Shown here: positions 1 through 8,741 of the stretch, in pieces
Position numbering within the stretch: position 1 is the first letter of the stretch
Layout of the letters: each line of letters opens with the position of its first letter
Source of the DNA: Ferruginibacter sp.
GTDB taxonomy: Bacteria; Bacteroidota; Bacteroidia; Chitinophagales; Chitinophagaceae
Length of the DNA: 64,000 nt
NCBI GenBank assembly: GCA_013141115.1
Contig: JABFRP010000001.1
Coordinates: forward strand, 310,001 to 374,000
Direction: 5' to 3'
Position numbers and translations under genes: made by a program
The notes under the pieces: generated by a model
What the model was told of the DNA's origin: nothing
The model's database searches: none
The model's input: the letters and a program-made list of their open reading frames with translations, nothing else

Positions 1-431
1 GATTAAAACAACTGGGTATTACCATTTTAGTTTCCACACCTTATATGGATGAAGCCAATTTGTGCGATAAAGTTGCCCTGATGCAAAACGGAAATATGCT
101 TTCTATCAATACACCGGAAGGTATTGTAAATAATTTCTCCAATCCATTGTGGGCAGTTAAATCTTCAAAAATGCTGCAACTGCTGAATGAGTTAAAAGCA
201 ACAGATTTTGTAGCAGATGCCTATCCTTTTGGCGAATACCATCATGTGGTAATGAAAGATATTTCCGGTGAAGGATCATTGCAACAATTTATACAAACCC
301 ATAGTAACACAATTATAGAAAGCAAAATAGTTAAGCCGGATATTGAAGATTGTTTTATAGCATTAATGAAACCCCTATCCCCTAAAGGGGAAAATGGAGA
401 GGATAAACATAAAATGAAAGTTAATGAGTAA
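1..431 (+). CDS. ABC transporter ATP-binding protein, C-terminal part (5' truncated)
   Basis: The reading frame is open from base 3, so the gene begins before the window; only the last ~142 residues are visible. It ends the nucleotide-binding domain of a drug/lipid-type ABC exporter. The D-loop/switch region reads VSTPYMDEA, where most ATPases have a histidine before YMDEA; here it is proline. As I recall it, the first ATPase half of YbhF also lacks this histidine, so this is probably the degenerate member of an asymmetric ATPase pair. The next ATPase gene overlaps its end by 8 bp, and two ABC-2 permeases follow. The last ~20 residues are coded partly by a palindromic repeat found elsewhere in the window, so the C-terminal tail may be non-native. 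A membrane-fusion protein gene is expected upstream, outside the window (inference). Confidence 0.85.
   Translation, partial: LKQLGITILVSTPYMDEANLCDKVALMQNGNMLSINTPEGIVNNFSNPLWAVKSSKMLQLLNELKATDFVADAYPFGEYHHVVMKDISGEGSLQQFIQTHSNTIIESKIVKPDIEDCFIALMKPLSPKGENGEDKHKMKVNE
371..392. repeat. CCCCTAAAGGGG palindromic repeat, copy 1 (inside coding sequence)
   Basis: The 22-bp stretch is 20/22 identical by eye to 61549-61570, directly upstream of parA. Its core is the palindrome CCCCTAAAGGGG. Here it lies inside the 3' end of the first ATPase gene and encodes part of its tail (PLSPKGE). Confidence 0.6.
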
Positions 432-1170
432 TGGCATCGTAATATCAGCAAATAAATTAACCAAACGCTTTGGCGATTTTGTGGCGGTGGATCATATCAG
501 CTTTGAAGTAAACAAAGGCGAGATATTTGGTTTTTTAGGTGCCAATGGTGCTGGTAAAACAACAGCCATGCGTATGTTGTGCGGCCTTTCTTTGCCTACA
601 TCTGGCCTGGCTACTGTTGCAGGCTTAGATGTGTATAAAGACAATGAGAAAATTAAAAAAAGTATTGGCTACATGAGCCAGAAATTTTCTTTGTATGATG
701 ACCTTACAGTAAAAGAAAATATGCAGTTCTATGGCGGTATTTATCATAAGAGTAATGAATTTATAAAAAACAAAACGGCTTTTATACTGGATCAGTTGCA
801 TTTACAAAAGGAAGCAAATGTTCTTGTACGATCATTGCCCTTAGGCTGGAAACAAAAGCTGGCTTTTTCGGTCGCCATTTTTCATGAACCGGAAATAGTT
901 TTTTTGGATGAACCTACAGGTGGTGTTGACCCGGTTACAAGACGGGAGTTTTGGAACATGATCTACCAGGCATCGGAACTGGGTATTACCGTTTTTGTTA
1001 CCACGCATTATATGGACGAGGCAGAATACTGTAACAGGGTAAGCATTATGGTGGATGGAAGAATAGAAGCATTGGATACACCGGCGCAACTAAAAAAAAA
1101 TTACGGTGCCGCATCAATGGATGAAGTGTTTTTAAAGCTGGCCAGAAAAGCGGTTAGAGCTGCTGATTAA
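424..1170 (+). CDS. ABC transporter ATP-binding protein (YbhF second-half type)
   Basis: This 248-residue ATPase has Walker A GANGAGKTT at residues 39-47, a Q-loop (YMSQ, 83-86), Walker B IVFLDEP (158-164) and the switch histidine in TTHYMDEA (His195). The signature loop is LPLGW (138-142) rather than LSGGQ; LPLG-type signatures are typical of the second ATPase half of YbhF. It energises the two ABC-2 permeases encoded immediately downstream (9 bp, then ~130 bp). The start codon overlaps the stop of the preceding ATPase gene, suggesting translational coupling. Together the two ATPases correspond to a YbhF split into two genes. The substrate cannot be read from the sequence; multidrug or cation export is known for relatives. 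Confidence 0.92.
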   Translation: MSNGIVISANKLTKRFGDFVAVDHISFEVNKGEIFGFLGANGAGKTTAMRMLCGLSLPTSGLATVAGLDVYKDNEKIKKSIGYMSQKFSLYDDLTVKENMQFYGGIYHKSNEFIKNKTAFILDQLHLQKEANVLVRSLPLGWKQKLAFSVAIFHEPEIVFLDEPTGGVDPVTRREFWNMIYQASELGITVFVTTHYMDEAEYCNRVSIMVDGRIEALDTPAQLKKNYGAASMDEVFLKLARKAVRAAD

Positions 1171-1178
1171 TTTTTATT

Positions 1179-2285
1179 ATGAAACAATTTTTCGCTTTCG
1201 TTAAAAAAGAATTCTTCCATATCTGGCGGGATAAGCAAACCATGTTCATCCTGCTGGGCATGCCCGTAGTGCAAATTGTAATATTTGGTTTTGCATTAAC
1301 CAACGAAGTTAAAAATGCCAACATTGCAGTGCTGGATTATTCAAAAGATGCAGCCACCACTTCATTGATAAGTGAATTTAATGCCAGCCGCTATTTTGAT
1401 GTAGAGAAAAATTTGGTTAATTACGGTCAGGTGGGAAAGGAATTTAAAAAAGGGAAAATAAAATTAGCAATAATTTTTCCGCCCAATTTTAATGAAGACC
1501 TGCAGCATTTTAATAAAGCGCAGGTACAATTAATTGCCGATGCATCCGACCCCAATGTGGCCAATACATTAACCGGTTATGCCAGCGCCATCATTATCGA
1601 TTATCAAAACCGAATTACCAGCAACCGCAAATTGCCCTATACTATCAATACCGAAATGCGTATGTTGTATAACCCGCAATTAAAAGGCGCATTTAATTTT
1701 GTGCCGGGTGTAATGGCCATGGTACTGTTATTGGTTTGCACTATGATGACGGCAATAACTATTGTAAAAGAAAAAGAAATGGGCACCATGGAAATTATAC
1801 TGGTATCACCCATGCGGCCGCAAATTGTGGTAATTGCAAAAGCAGTACCTTATTTATTATTATCTGTAATTAATATCATCAGCATTTTATTACTAAGTGT
1901 TTATGCATTGGAAGTACCCATAAACGGCAGCATCTTTTTATTATTTTTCGAAAGTATTTTATTTATACTGGTATCGCTGTCGCTGGGGTTGTTGATTTCT
2001 GCAGGTGTAGCATCGCAGCAAACCGCCATGTTTATTTCGTTGGTAGCATTATTTTTACCTACACTCATGCTAAGTGGCTTTATGTTTCCTATAGAAAATA
2101 TGCCGTTGCCATTACGTACAATGTCGAATATTGTTCCGGCAAAATGGTACTACAGCATTGTAAAATCGGTAATGATAAAGGGTTTGGGTATAAAAGATAT
2201 CTGGAAAGAGACGCTGATACTTTTTGGTATGATGATTTTCTTTTTAACCATGGCAATTAAGAAATTTAAAATACGGTTAGCATGA
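1179..2285 (+). CDS. ABC-2 type permease (YbhS-like)
   Basis: A 368-residue inner-membrane permease of the ABC-2 family. One membrane helix lies near residues 20-42, followed by a large extracytoplasmic domain (about 45-170) and five hydrophobic segments between ~175 and 365. The conserved cytoplasmic stretch IVKEKEMGTMEIILVSPM after the second helix is the usual ABC-2 coupling element. It starts 9 bp after the ATPase gene and should form a heterodimer with the next permease, driven by the two upstream ATPases (family knowledge). The gap to the second permease is unusually long for this operon and holds a repeat shared with another locus. Confidence 0.92.
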   Translation: MKQFFAFVKKEFFHIWRDKQTMFILLGMPVVQIVIFGFALTNEVKNANIAVLDYSKDAATTSLISEFNASRYFDVEKNLVNYGQVGKEFKKGKIKLAIIFPPNFNEDLQHFNKAQVQLIADASDPNVANTLTGYASAIIIDYQNRITSNRKLPYTINTEMRMLYNPQLKGAFNFVPGVMAMVLLLVCTMMTAITIVKEKEMGTMEIILVSPMRPQIVVIAKAVPYLLLSVINIISILLLSVYALEVPINGSIFLLFFESILFILVSLSLGLLISAGVASQQTAMFISLVALFLPTLMLSGFMFPIENMPLPLRTMSNIVPAKWYYSIVKSVMIKGLGIKDIWKETLILFGMMIFFLTMAIKKFKIRLA

Positions 2286-2316
2286 TTTTTTTTTGACACC
2301 AGCAATTGAGCCCTGG

Positions 2317-2361
2317 TGGAACTTCAGTGGCAGAGTTTATCCTGAGGGATGAAGGGTTCCA
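2317..2361. repeat. TGGCAGAGTTTATCCT intergenic repeat, copy 1
   Basis: The 16-mer TGGCAGAGTTTATCCT (2328-2343) recurs exactly at 21596-21611. The flanks also match (CTTCA before; GAAGGG after). Here the unit sits in a palindrome, TGGAACTTCA (2317-2326) against TGAAGGGTTCCA (2350-2361), between the two permease genes. Confidence 0.7.
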
Positions 2362-2411
2362 TTCAAAACAGGTAATTCTATTCGGCAATTAAAGGCAAAC
2401 AGTATTCAATA

Positions 2412-3530
2412 ATGCGAACAGTAAAATTTTTATTACAAAAAGAATTCAGGCAAATATTCCGGGATCCATCCATACTTCGGATAATACTTATCATGCCGGT
2501 AATTCAATTAATTATTTTACCCTGGGCAGCCGATTACGAAGTGAAAAATATTAAGCTTGCAGTGGTAGATCAGGATCATTCCGAATACTCCAGGCAACTC
2601 ATCAATAAAATAACAGCATCTGGTTATTTTAACCTGGCGCAATATGCTGCTTCTTACAACCAGGCTTTGCAACAGGTAGAAAAAGATAAGGCCGACCTGG
2701 TATTGCAAATACCCAATAGTTTTGAAAAAGACCTTGTAAAAGAAAATGAAGCAAAATTATTTATGGCCATCAATGCTATTAATGGTGTTAAGGCAAGCTT
2801 GGGCGGTGCTTATTTACGAACCATAATACAGGATTATAATAAACAAGTGCGAACAGAATGGATACAATTTCCCCGGTTTAGCCCCGAAACGCAAATTGAA
2901 ATAAGTTCTTCCAACTGGTATAACCCGCTGATGAATTATAAATATTTTATGGTGCCGGGCATACTGGTAATATTGTTAACCATGATAGGAATGAATCTTG
3001 CCGCAATAAATATTGTAAAAGAAAAAGAGATCGGTACCATCGAGCAGATCAATGTAACACCCATTAAAAAGTATCATTTTATTTTAGGTAAATTAATTCC
3101 GTTTTGGATAATGGGGCTGTTGGTATTAACCATCGGGTTATTTATTTCCTATTTGTTTTACGGCATCATACCTGTGGGAAGTTTTATAACGATCTATGTA
3201 TTTGCAGCGGTATATCTTTTAGCGGTTTTAGGTTTAGGATTATTGCTGTCCACCTATTCTGCCAACCAGCAACAATCCATGTTGCTATCCTTTTTTATTA
3301 TGATGATCATGATCTTACTTGGTGGTTTATATACTTCTATCGATAGTATGCCGGAGTGGGCAAAATGGATCACCCGTTTTAACCCGGTATCTTATTTTAT
3401 TGAAGTAATGCGTATGGTGGTTTTAAAAGGCAGCTCGCTGGCAGATATAAAATACCATTTGCTTAAAATGGCCGGCTTTGCTATAGTATTTAATGGCTGG
3501 GCTGTGTTTAGTTATAAAAAACGTTCTTAA
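2412..3530 (+). CDS. ABC-2 type permease (YbhR-like)
   Basis: A 372-residue ABC-2 permease paralogous to the preceding gene. The layout is the same: helix 1 around residues 20-40, an extracytoplasmic domain with polar sequence, then five hydrophobic segments from ~178. The post-helix coupling motif is IVKEKEIGTIEQINVTPI. The start MRTVKFLLQKEFRQIFRD matches the usual cytoplasmic N-terminus. It is presumed to be the second half-permease of the exporter. A short AT-rich stem-loop follows its stop. Confidence 0.92.
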   Translation: MRTVKFLLQKEFRQIFRDPSILRIILIMPVIQLIILPWAADYEVKNIKLAVVDQDHSEYSRQLINKITASGYFNLAQYAASYNQALQQVEKDKADLVLQIPNSFEKDLVKENEAKLFMAINAINGVKASLGGAYLRTIIQDYNKQVRTEWIQFPRFSPETQIEISSSNWYNPLMNYKYFMVPGILVILLTMIGMNLAAINIVKEKEIGTIEQINVTPIKKYHFILGKLIPFWIMGLLVLTIGLFISYLFYGIIPVGSFITIYVFAAVYLLAVLGLGLLLSTYSANQQQSMLLSFFIMMIMILLGGLYTSIDSMPEWAKWITRFNPVSYFIEVMRMVVLKGSSLADIKYHLLKMAGFAIVFNGWAVFSYKKRS

Positions 3531-3544
3531 TTTTTTTAAGAAAA

Positions 3545-3566
3545 TTTGTTATATTCGGATAACAAA
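3545..3566 (+). promoter_or_regulatory. Palindrome with promoter-like -7 box upstream of hypothetical gene
   Basis: TTTGTTAT and ATAACAAA are perfect 8-bp arms around ATTCGG. The palindrome contains TATATTCG (3550-3557), a 7-of-8 match to the Bacteroidota -7 box TAnnTTTG, 20 nt before the next start codon. It could be an operator over a promoter or a weak stem-loop. Function is inferred. Confidence 0.35.
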
Positions 3567-3577
3567 AACGATTTGCT

Positions 3578-3985
3578 ATGATAAAATTTAATGAAATTAA
3601 AGTAGGTGACTATCTTATTGCCGATAACGACGGCGATAAAAAACAAGGTGAAGTCACCGACCTCAATCACAACGAAAAACAAGTTTGTGTAAACACCGGC
3701 ACACAGGATTTTTGGTACGAAACAGAACAACTGAGTGCAATACCTTTAGACGAAGCTCAACTGCTGAGCCTTAAATTTCACAAGCATAATAATGACGATG
3801 GAACGGTAAAGTATATGAAAGGTGCATTTAGAATGTTGCTGTCTTCTCCCGGTGATTTTTCAAAGTTTGAAATTTGGTATCGGGATGAAAGAAGGCATGT
3901 TATGCAACCCATCTCTTTACACCAGCTTCAAAATCATTTTTATGATATGACCAAGGTGCATTTAAATGATGAATCTTTTGATTAG
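3578..3985 (+). CDS. Conserved hypothetical protein
   Basis: A soluble 135-residue acidic protein with no signal peptide or membrane segment. The N-terminal ~55 residues (IKVGDYLIADNDGDKKQGEV...) read like a small beta-barrel, reminiscent of SH3-like or YopX-like folds; this is only an impression. A conserved-looking C-terminal half contains FEIWYRDERRHVM and ends in a charged tail. I do not recognise a named family. It stands alone between the exporter operon and a good intrinsic terminator, so it is probably monocistronic. Confidence 0.75.
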   Translation: MIKFNEIKVGDYLIADNDGDKKQGEVTDLNHNEKQVCVNTGTQDFWYETEQLSAIPLDEAQLLSLKFHKHNNDDGTVKYMKGAFRMLLSSPGDFSKFEIWYRDERRHVMQPISLHQLQNHFYDMTKVHLNDESFD

Positions 3986-4011
3986 TAAATGTTCTTAAAA
4001 AATATTTTTAT

Positions 4012-4037
4012 AGCTGCCTCTACGGTAGCTTTTTTTT
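4012..4037 (+). terminator. Intrinsic terminator
   Basis: AGCTGCC and GGTAGCT pair (one G-U) around the loop TCTAC, followed by a run of eight T. It is 26 bp past the stop of the hypothetical gene and ends that transcript. Confidence 0.8.
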
Positions 4038-4251
4038 GTGTATAATATGCTAATGTACTGCTATAGGTATTGTTTAATTATTAGTAAAAATACTTAAAAG
4101 GTTATAGTAGTTTACCCGGAAATATACGATTTTGATAGCGTCTTTTTTACACAATGGGTCGCTTTTTTAGAGTAAAAAGGCTCATTTTTTTCTTTATTGA
4201 TCTTATTATTTTATTTTATGCAATAACTCGTACGTGTAAACGTTCCCAAAG

Positions 4252-4268
4252 AGGACCAAATCCGTCCT
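4252..4268 (+). promoter_or_regulatory. Small hairpin abutting the start codon of the large T9SS protein
   Basis: AGGAC (4252-4256) and GTCCT (4264-4268) form a perfect 5-bp stem two bases before the ATG, at the end of a ~230-base untranslated region (4038-4270) in which I see no gene. It could affect initiation; the role is speculative. Confidence 0.3.
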
Positions 4269-4270
4269 GA

Positions 4271-7200
4271 ATGAAAAAATTTTACTTGAGTGCTGTTTTG
4301 CTTTTGATGATTGCTGTCGGTTCATTCTTTCCGAAAACTACTTTATCTCAAGCATGTAACAGCTTAGCTGCAAAATATAGCACAACAGAATCCCGCTGTG
4401 CTGCCTCTGGTACAATTGAAGTTAAAGCTGCAGGGGGCTCTGGCAACTATGAGTACATGGTATCGGGGCCGATAACTACAGTTTTTACTTCTGGCAATAT
4501 AATTACCGGCTTGCCGGCAGGTAGTTATTTAGTAATTATCAGAGATATTACTTTAAACTGTATTTACGATAAAGATAGTGTTACAGTTGATGGCACTTAC
4601 CGCAATCCGAGATTTGGAATTATAGCTACCGATGCTAGTTGCGTAGGTGTGCCTGATGGCACAATTACTGTAACCAGCACAAGATTTGGCAGGGCTCCCT
4701 TTTCATTTGAGATAATTGCACCATCTGCTTCTGGTATTGGTACAGTAAGTGCCACCGGCGTTTTTACAGGTTTAATTGGCGGCAATTATTATATCCAGTT
4801 AACTGACTCTTGCGGTACCAGTACCGTTAGTAATATTTTTATTCAAAGTCTTAATGGTAATTGTTGCGCTTCCTTAACAGCAGATTATGTAACAACAGAA
4901 TCCCGTTGCGAAGCAACAGGTACAGTACAAATAAATGCAAGAGGCGGATCGGGTAATTATCAGTATAAGGTTAGCGGTCCTGTTAGCATAGCATATACTT
5001 CCAGTAGCCTTATTAGTGGCTTATTACCTGGCAGATACTTGGTAACCGTAAAAGATATTGTTACCAATTGCGAATATGCAAAAGATAGTATAACTATTGA
5101 TGGAGATTATGTGGCCCCCAGTTTTTCAATGGTTGCCACAGATGTTACTTGCATTAATGGAAAGGATGGCACTATAACAGTAACCAGCCAGCAGTATGGT
5201 AGGGCACCATTCTCTTACAAAATTATTGCGCCTTCGGCTTCGGGAGTGGGTACAGTAAGCATCTCGGGAGTCTTTACCGGATTGGCAAGCGGTAATTATT
5301 TTATTCAGTTAAGTGATTCTTGCGGTGCTATTCAAACAAGAAATATTAGTATACAAAATTATGATTGGGTTATTGATAAGTATACAGTAACCAAAATTAC
5401 CTGTGATAGCATTGCAGTAACTATTAAACTTAAAGATATTAGGGGCAATGTAACTCCCAGTCCTGTGTTCAATGGTTTTTTGTACGGTGCTTCTGTAACT
5501 CCCGGTGATACCACCTGGTTTACCACCAATAGTTTTCATTACTATGTGGGTACTAAAAATGTAGTGAAATTATTTGTAAAGGATTTGTGTGGTAACATAA
5601 AATCAGTTACATGGACAGGCTCGCCTGCAGTACCATCAGTTTCGCCTGTAGTAGCAATGTCCAATATGGCTTGCTCTACATTTACTGCCACCATTACCGG
5701 TCAGATAAATTTAACTAACCCTGTGTATTGTATATACACCAGCAATAACACTTTGCTTACATGTAATAACACCGGCATATTTGATCTGTTGCCGTACGGC
5801 ACCTATAACATCACCATACAAAACAGTTGTTACGATACTACAATTACAAGAACATTTACGGGTATAAAACCTGTGCCTTCTGTTGACCTGAATGTGCAAA
5901 CATCCTGCAACGATTTTACTGTAACAGTAACCGGGCAACATAATCTTTATAACCCTTATTATTGTTTGTACGATTCGGCTGATGTTTTAATTAGTTGCGA
6001 TTCTACAGGTGTTTTTCAAAATCTGCCTTTTGGCAGGTATTGCATAAAGATTATTAATGATCCTGCTTGTTATGATACAACAATTATAAGATGTTTTACT
6101 GCACACAGGCTTATACCTTCTGTAGATGCCAATGTACAAATAACCAATTTAGCCTGCTCAACATTTACTGCAACTGTTACCGGGCAAACAAACCTGTTTA
6201 ACCCTCGCTATTGTTTGTATACGGCACCTGCACATGTTCTAATAACCTGTAATACCACTGGTGTGTTTGATAGTTTAGCTTATGGTAGCTATTGTATTGA
6301 TATCATCAGCGATTCTACCTGTTATGATACCACAATTACAAGATGTTTTACGGTAAACAGGCCAAGACCATCAGTTGGCCCCAATGTATTAATTACCAAC
6401 TTAACCTGTACTACTTTTACTGCTACAATTGATGGGCAGCAAAACACAACCAATCCCCGTTATTGTTTGTACACGCCTGCGCATGTACTCATAATTTGTA
6501 ACAATACAGGTATTTTTAATAATTTACCTTATGGCAGTTATTGTATTGATGTTATAAATGATTCTACCTGTTATGATACGACTATTACTCGTTGCTTTAC
6601 GGTAACACCTCCCAGGCCCTCGGCTGGAGCAACTGTTGCCATAAGTAATAAATCCTGTACCAGTTTTACTGCAACGGTTACAGGCCAGGTAAATCTTACT
6701 AACCCCAGGTACTGCTTGTACACTGCACCTGCACATGTACTTATCATTTGCAACAGTACCGGAGTTTTTAATAATGTGCCTTACGGTAATTACTGTATTG
6801 ATATTATAAATGATTCCACTTGTTATGATACTACGATTGTAAGGTGTTTTGCAGTAACCAGACCCATTCCATCTGTAGCGGCTTCGGTAACAATAAGTAA
6901 TAAAAATTGTACAACTTTTACGGCATCAATAACCGGGCAAACAAATATTAATAATGCCACGTACTGCATTTATAATAATTTAAACGTGCTTTTAAGTTGT
7001 AATGCTACGGGTGTATTTACCAACCTGGCTTATGGTAGCTTTTGTATCAAAGTTGTAAACGATTCAACCTGCTATGACACGCTGATAACCCGTTGTTTTA
7101 CGCAAAATGCACCGCTGACAAATATATCAGTATCTGCAAAAAAATCCTGTGTAACAATGGGTACATCAGATTTAAAGGTTAACATAAATTCGGGTATACC

Positions 7201-8716
7201 TGCTTTTACAATTAAGTTGTATGATCCGGCAGGTTCATTGCTGCAAACCGTAGTAACCAGCAGTACCAGTTATACCTTTTTTAGTATGCCGCAATTGGCT
7301 ACATCATTAAGGTATAAGATTGTTATTACCGATCAGTGTGGCAATAAAGACTCTGTTAGTATAACCCCGGTTATAAGTGTTGCAAACAGGGTAATTACAA
7401 TTGCCCCCAAGTGCCCTTCAGGCATTTGGCCTAATGGCTCTTCGGATGTAGTAGTAAATATTAACGATAATAATATTGGAGGCAATATTATTCCTAAGAT
7501 CATTAAAAAGGATGGTGTAACGGTTTCAATAAATGCATCATTGGTTACAGGGTATAAATACACTTTTTTAGACCTTGGTCCTGCTACTTATGTATTTGAT
7601 ACCTACATAGAAGATTGTAATAAGCATTTGTATGATACGGTAATTGTAAGAACGTATCTTTTTCCCGTATTGTCAGGTTCTAATGCATATCAATGCGATA
7701 ATAACAGCTTTAGCGTTAGTGTAAATGTTACAGGAGGTATGGGGCCATTTACCTATGAAATTATTGGTAGCGTACCTTCATCACCCAGCATTGTAACAGC
7801 ACCGCAAACCAGCCCCATCTTTTCTATTAATAATGGAACCACCTATTCACTAATAAGATTGCGGGTGATTGATGCTTGTGGAAATGCCAGCTTATACGAT
7901 GTGAGTGTGTTGCCTTTATCTAACTTTTTAGTATTTGCAGATACACTGGAATGTTTTAATCATAGTCTTACATTGAGGGTGGATTCTATTGCCAATGCAC
8001 AATATACCTGGTATAAAAGAATTGTACCTAATGATAGTATTATTGTGGGCACTGGGCCATCGCTTTATTTCCCCAGTCTTTCATTATCGGATACAGGCAG
8101 ATATTTTTGTAAAATAGTAGTTAATAATGGTTGCCTTATAAAGTATGCAAATTATATTCTGCATGGGTTCTGTCGTGGCGTTTTACCTGTAGATATTACG
8201 TTAACAGGCACCAAACAAAACGAAGAGAATAAACTTTTTTGGCAGACAACAATAGCAGACAATATTAAAAGCTACAGCTTACAACGAAGTACAAATAATA
8301 TGGTATACGAAACAATCTACACTACTGGTGTTTCCAGCAGTGTAGCGTATTCTTATTTGGATAAAAAACCAGCTGCAGGAAATAATTATTACAGACTTAA
8401 GTTTATTGGTAATAATAATATTATGGAATACAGCAACACTGTTTTAATTAAGAATACAAAATTTGATGTAAGTGTTTATCCAAATCCTGTGGAAAACAGG
8501 TTATTTGTAGCATTTAAAAATGTTGCGCTAAAAAACTATTCGGTAGAAATTAGTAATGTGGTAGGGCAAAAAATACTTTCCAAAGTATATAATAATGTTC
8601 AAAATCTTACTATTGAATACCCCAGAAATGCTGGCATGAGTAGTGGTATTTACACATTAATAATTACTGATCTGCAAAGTAAAGAAAGGCAGGCCTATAA
8701 ACTTATTTATAAGTAA
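4271..8716 (+). CDS. Large repeat-rich T9SS-secreted surface protein
   Basis: A 1481-residue secreted protein. Residues 1-27 are a signal peptide (MKKFYLSAVLLLMIAVGSFF). Two ~190-residue units follow, each beginning CxSLxAxYxTTESRC and containing a SprB-like motif (GTIEVKAAGGSGNYEY). After a linker come six ~80-84-residue Cys-rich tandem repeats with the recurring words FTATVTGQ, YCLYTAPAH and CYDTTITRCF. The C-terminus is a T9SS type A sorting domain (VSVYPNPVENRLFVAF ... SGIYTLIITD), which is normally cleaved after crossing the outer membrane. The repeats suggest an extended, disulphide-stabilised surface adhesin (inference). Four to six Cys per repeat is unusual for this secretion class. 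It is monocistronic and ends convergently to a lipoprotein gene. Confidence 0.93.
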   Translation: MKKFYLSAVLLLMIAVGSFFPKTTLSQACNSLAAKYSTTESRCAASGTIEVKAAGGSGNYEYMVSGPITTVFTSGNIITGLPAGSYLVIIRDITLNCIYDKDSVTVDGTYRNPRFGIIATDASCVGVPDGTITVTSTRFGRAPFSFEIIAPSASGIGTVSATGVFTGLIGGNYYIQLTDSCGTSTVSNIFIQSLNGNCCASLTADYVTTESRCEATGTVQINARGGSGNYQYKVSGPVSIAYTSSSLISGLLPGRYLVTVKDIVTNCEYAKDSITIDGDYVAPSFSMVATDVTCINGKDGTITVTSQQYGRAPFSYKIIAPSASGVGTVSISGVFTGLASGNYFIQLSDSCGAIQTRNISIQNYDWVIDKYTVTKITCDSIAVTIKLKDIRGNVTPSPVFNGFLYGASVTPGDTTWFTTNSFHYYVGTKNVVKLFVKDLCGNIKSVTWTGSPAVPSVSPVVAMSNMACSTFTATITGQINLTNPVYCIYTSNNTLLTCNNTGIFDLLPYGTYNITIQNSCYDTTITRTFTGIKPVPSVDLNVQTSCNDFTVTVTGQHNLYNPYYCLYDSADVLISCDSTGVFQNLPFGRYCIKIINDPACYDTTIIRCFTAHRLIPSVDANVQITNLACSTFTATVTGQTNLFNPRYCLYTAPAHVLITCNTTGVFDSLAYGSYCIDIISDSTCYDTTITRCFTVNRPRPSVGPNVLITNLTCTTFTATIDGQQNTTNPRYCLYTPAHVLIICNNTGIFNNLPYGSYCIDVINDSTCYDTTITRCFTVTPPRPSAGATVAISNKSCTSFTATVTGQVNLTNPRYCLYTAPAHVLIICNSTGVFNNVPYGNYCIDIINDSTCYDTTIVRCFAVTRPIPSVAASVTISNKNCTTFTASITGQTNINNATYCIYNNLNVLLSCNATGVFTNLAYGSFCIKVVNDSTCYDTLITRCFTQNAPLTNISVSAKKSCVTMGTSDLKVNINSGIPAFTIKLYDPAGSLLQTVVTSSTSYTFFSMPQLATSLRYKIVITDQCGNKDSVSITPVISVANRVITIAPKCPSGIWPNGSSDVVVNINDNNIGGNIIPKIIKKDGVTVSINASLVTGYKYTFLDLGPATYVFDTYIEDCNKHLYDTVIVRTYLFPVLSGSNAYQCDNNSFSVSVNVTGGMGPFTYEIIGSVPSSPSIVTAPQTSPIFSINNGTTYSLIRLRVIDACGNASLYDVSVLPLSNFLVFADTLECFNHSLTLRVDSIANAQYTWYKRIVPNDSIIVGTGPSLYFPSLSLSDTGRYFCKIVVNNGCLIKYANYILHGFCRGVLPVDITLTGTKQNEENKLFWQTTIADNIKSYSLQRSTNNMVYETIYTTGVSSSVAYSYLDKKPAAGNNYYRLKFIGNNNIMEYSNTVLIKNTKFDVSVYPNPVENRLFVAFKNVALKNYSVEISNVVGQKILSKVYNNVQNLTIEYPRNAGMSSGIYTLIITDLQSKERQAYKLIYK
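5642..7122 (+). repeat. Six tandem ~245-bp coding repeats
   Basis: Units begin at 5642, 5884, 6124, 6377, 6626 and 6878 (240-253 bp each). Every unit encodes FTATxTGQ - YCLY - TGxF - YGxYCI - CYDTTI - RCF. Units 3 to 5 are closest to each other, as expected from recent unequal exchange in the middle of the array. Confidence 0.85.
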
Positions 8717-8741
8717 ACTGTTGCAGTATTAGTATATCATT

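Noticed and set aside
4038..4270. tRNA, riboswitch or small RNA in the leader of the large T9SS gene
   Set aside because: No cloverleaf or known riboswitch motif is seen, only a 5-bp hairpin at the start codon.
5642..7122. CRISPR-like array
   Set aside because: The regularly spaced repeats are ~245-bp in-frame coding units, not short repeats with spacers.
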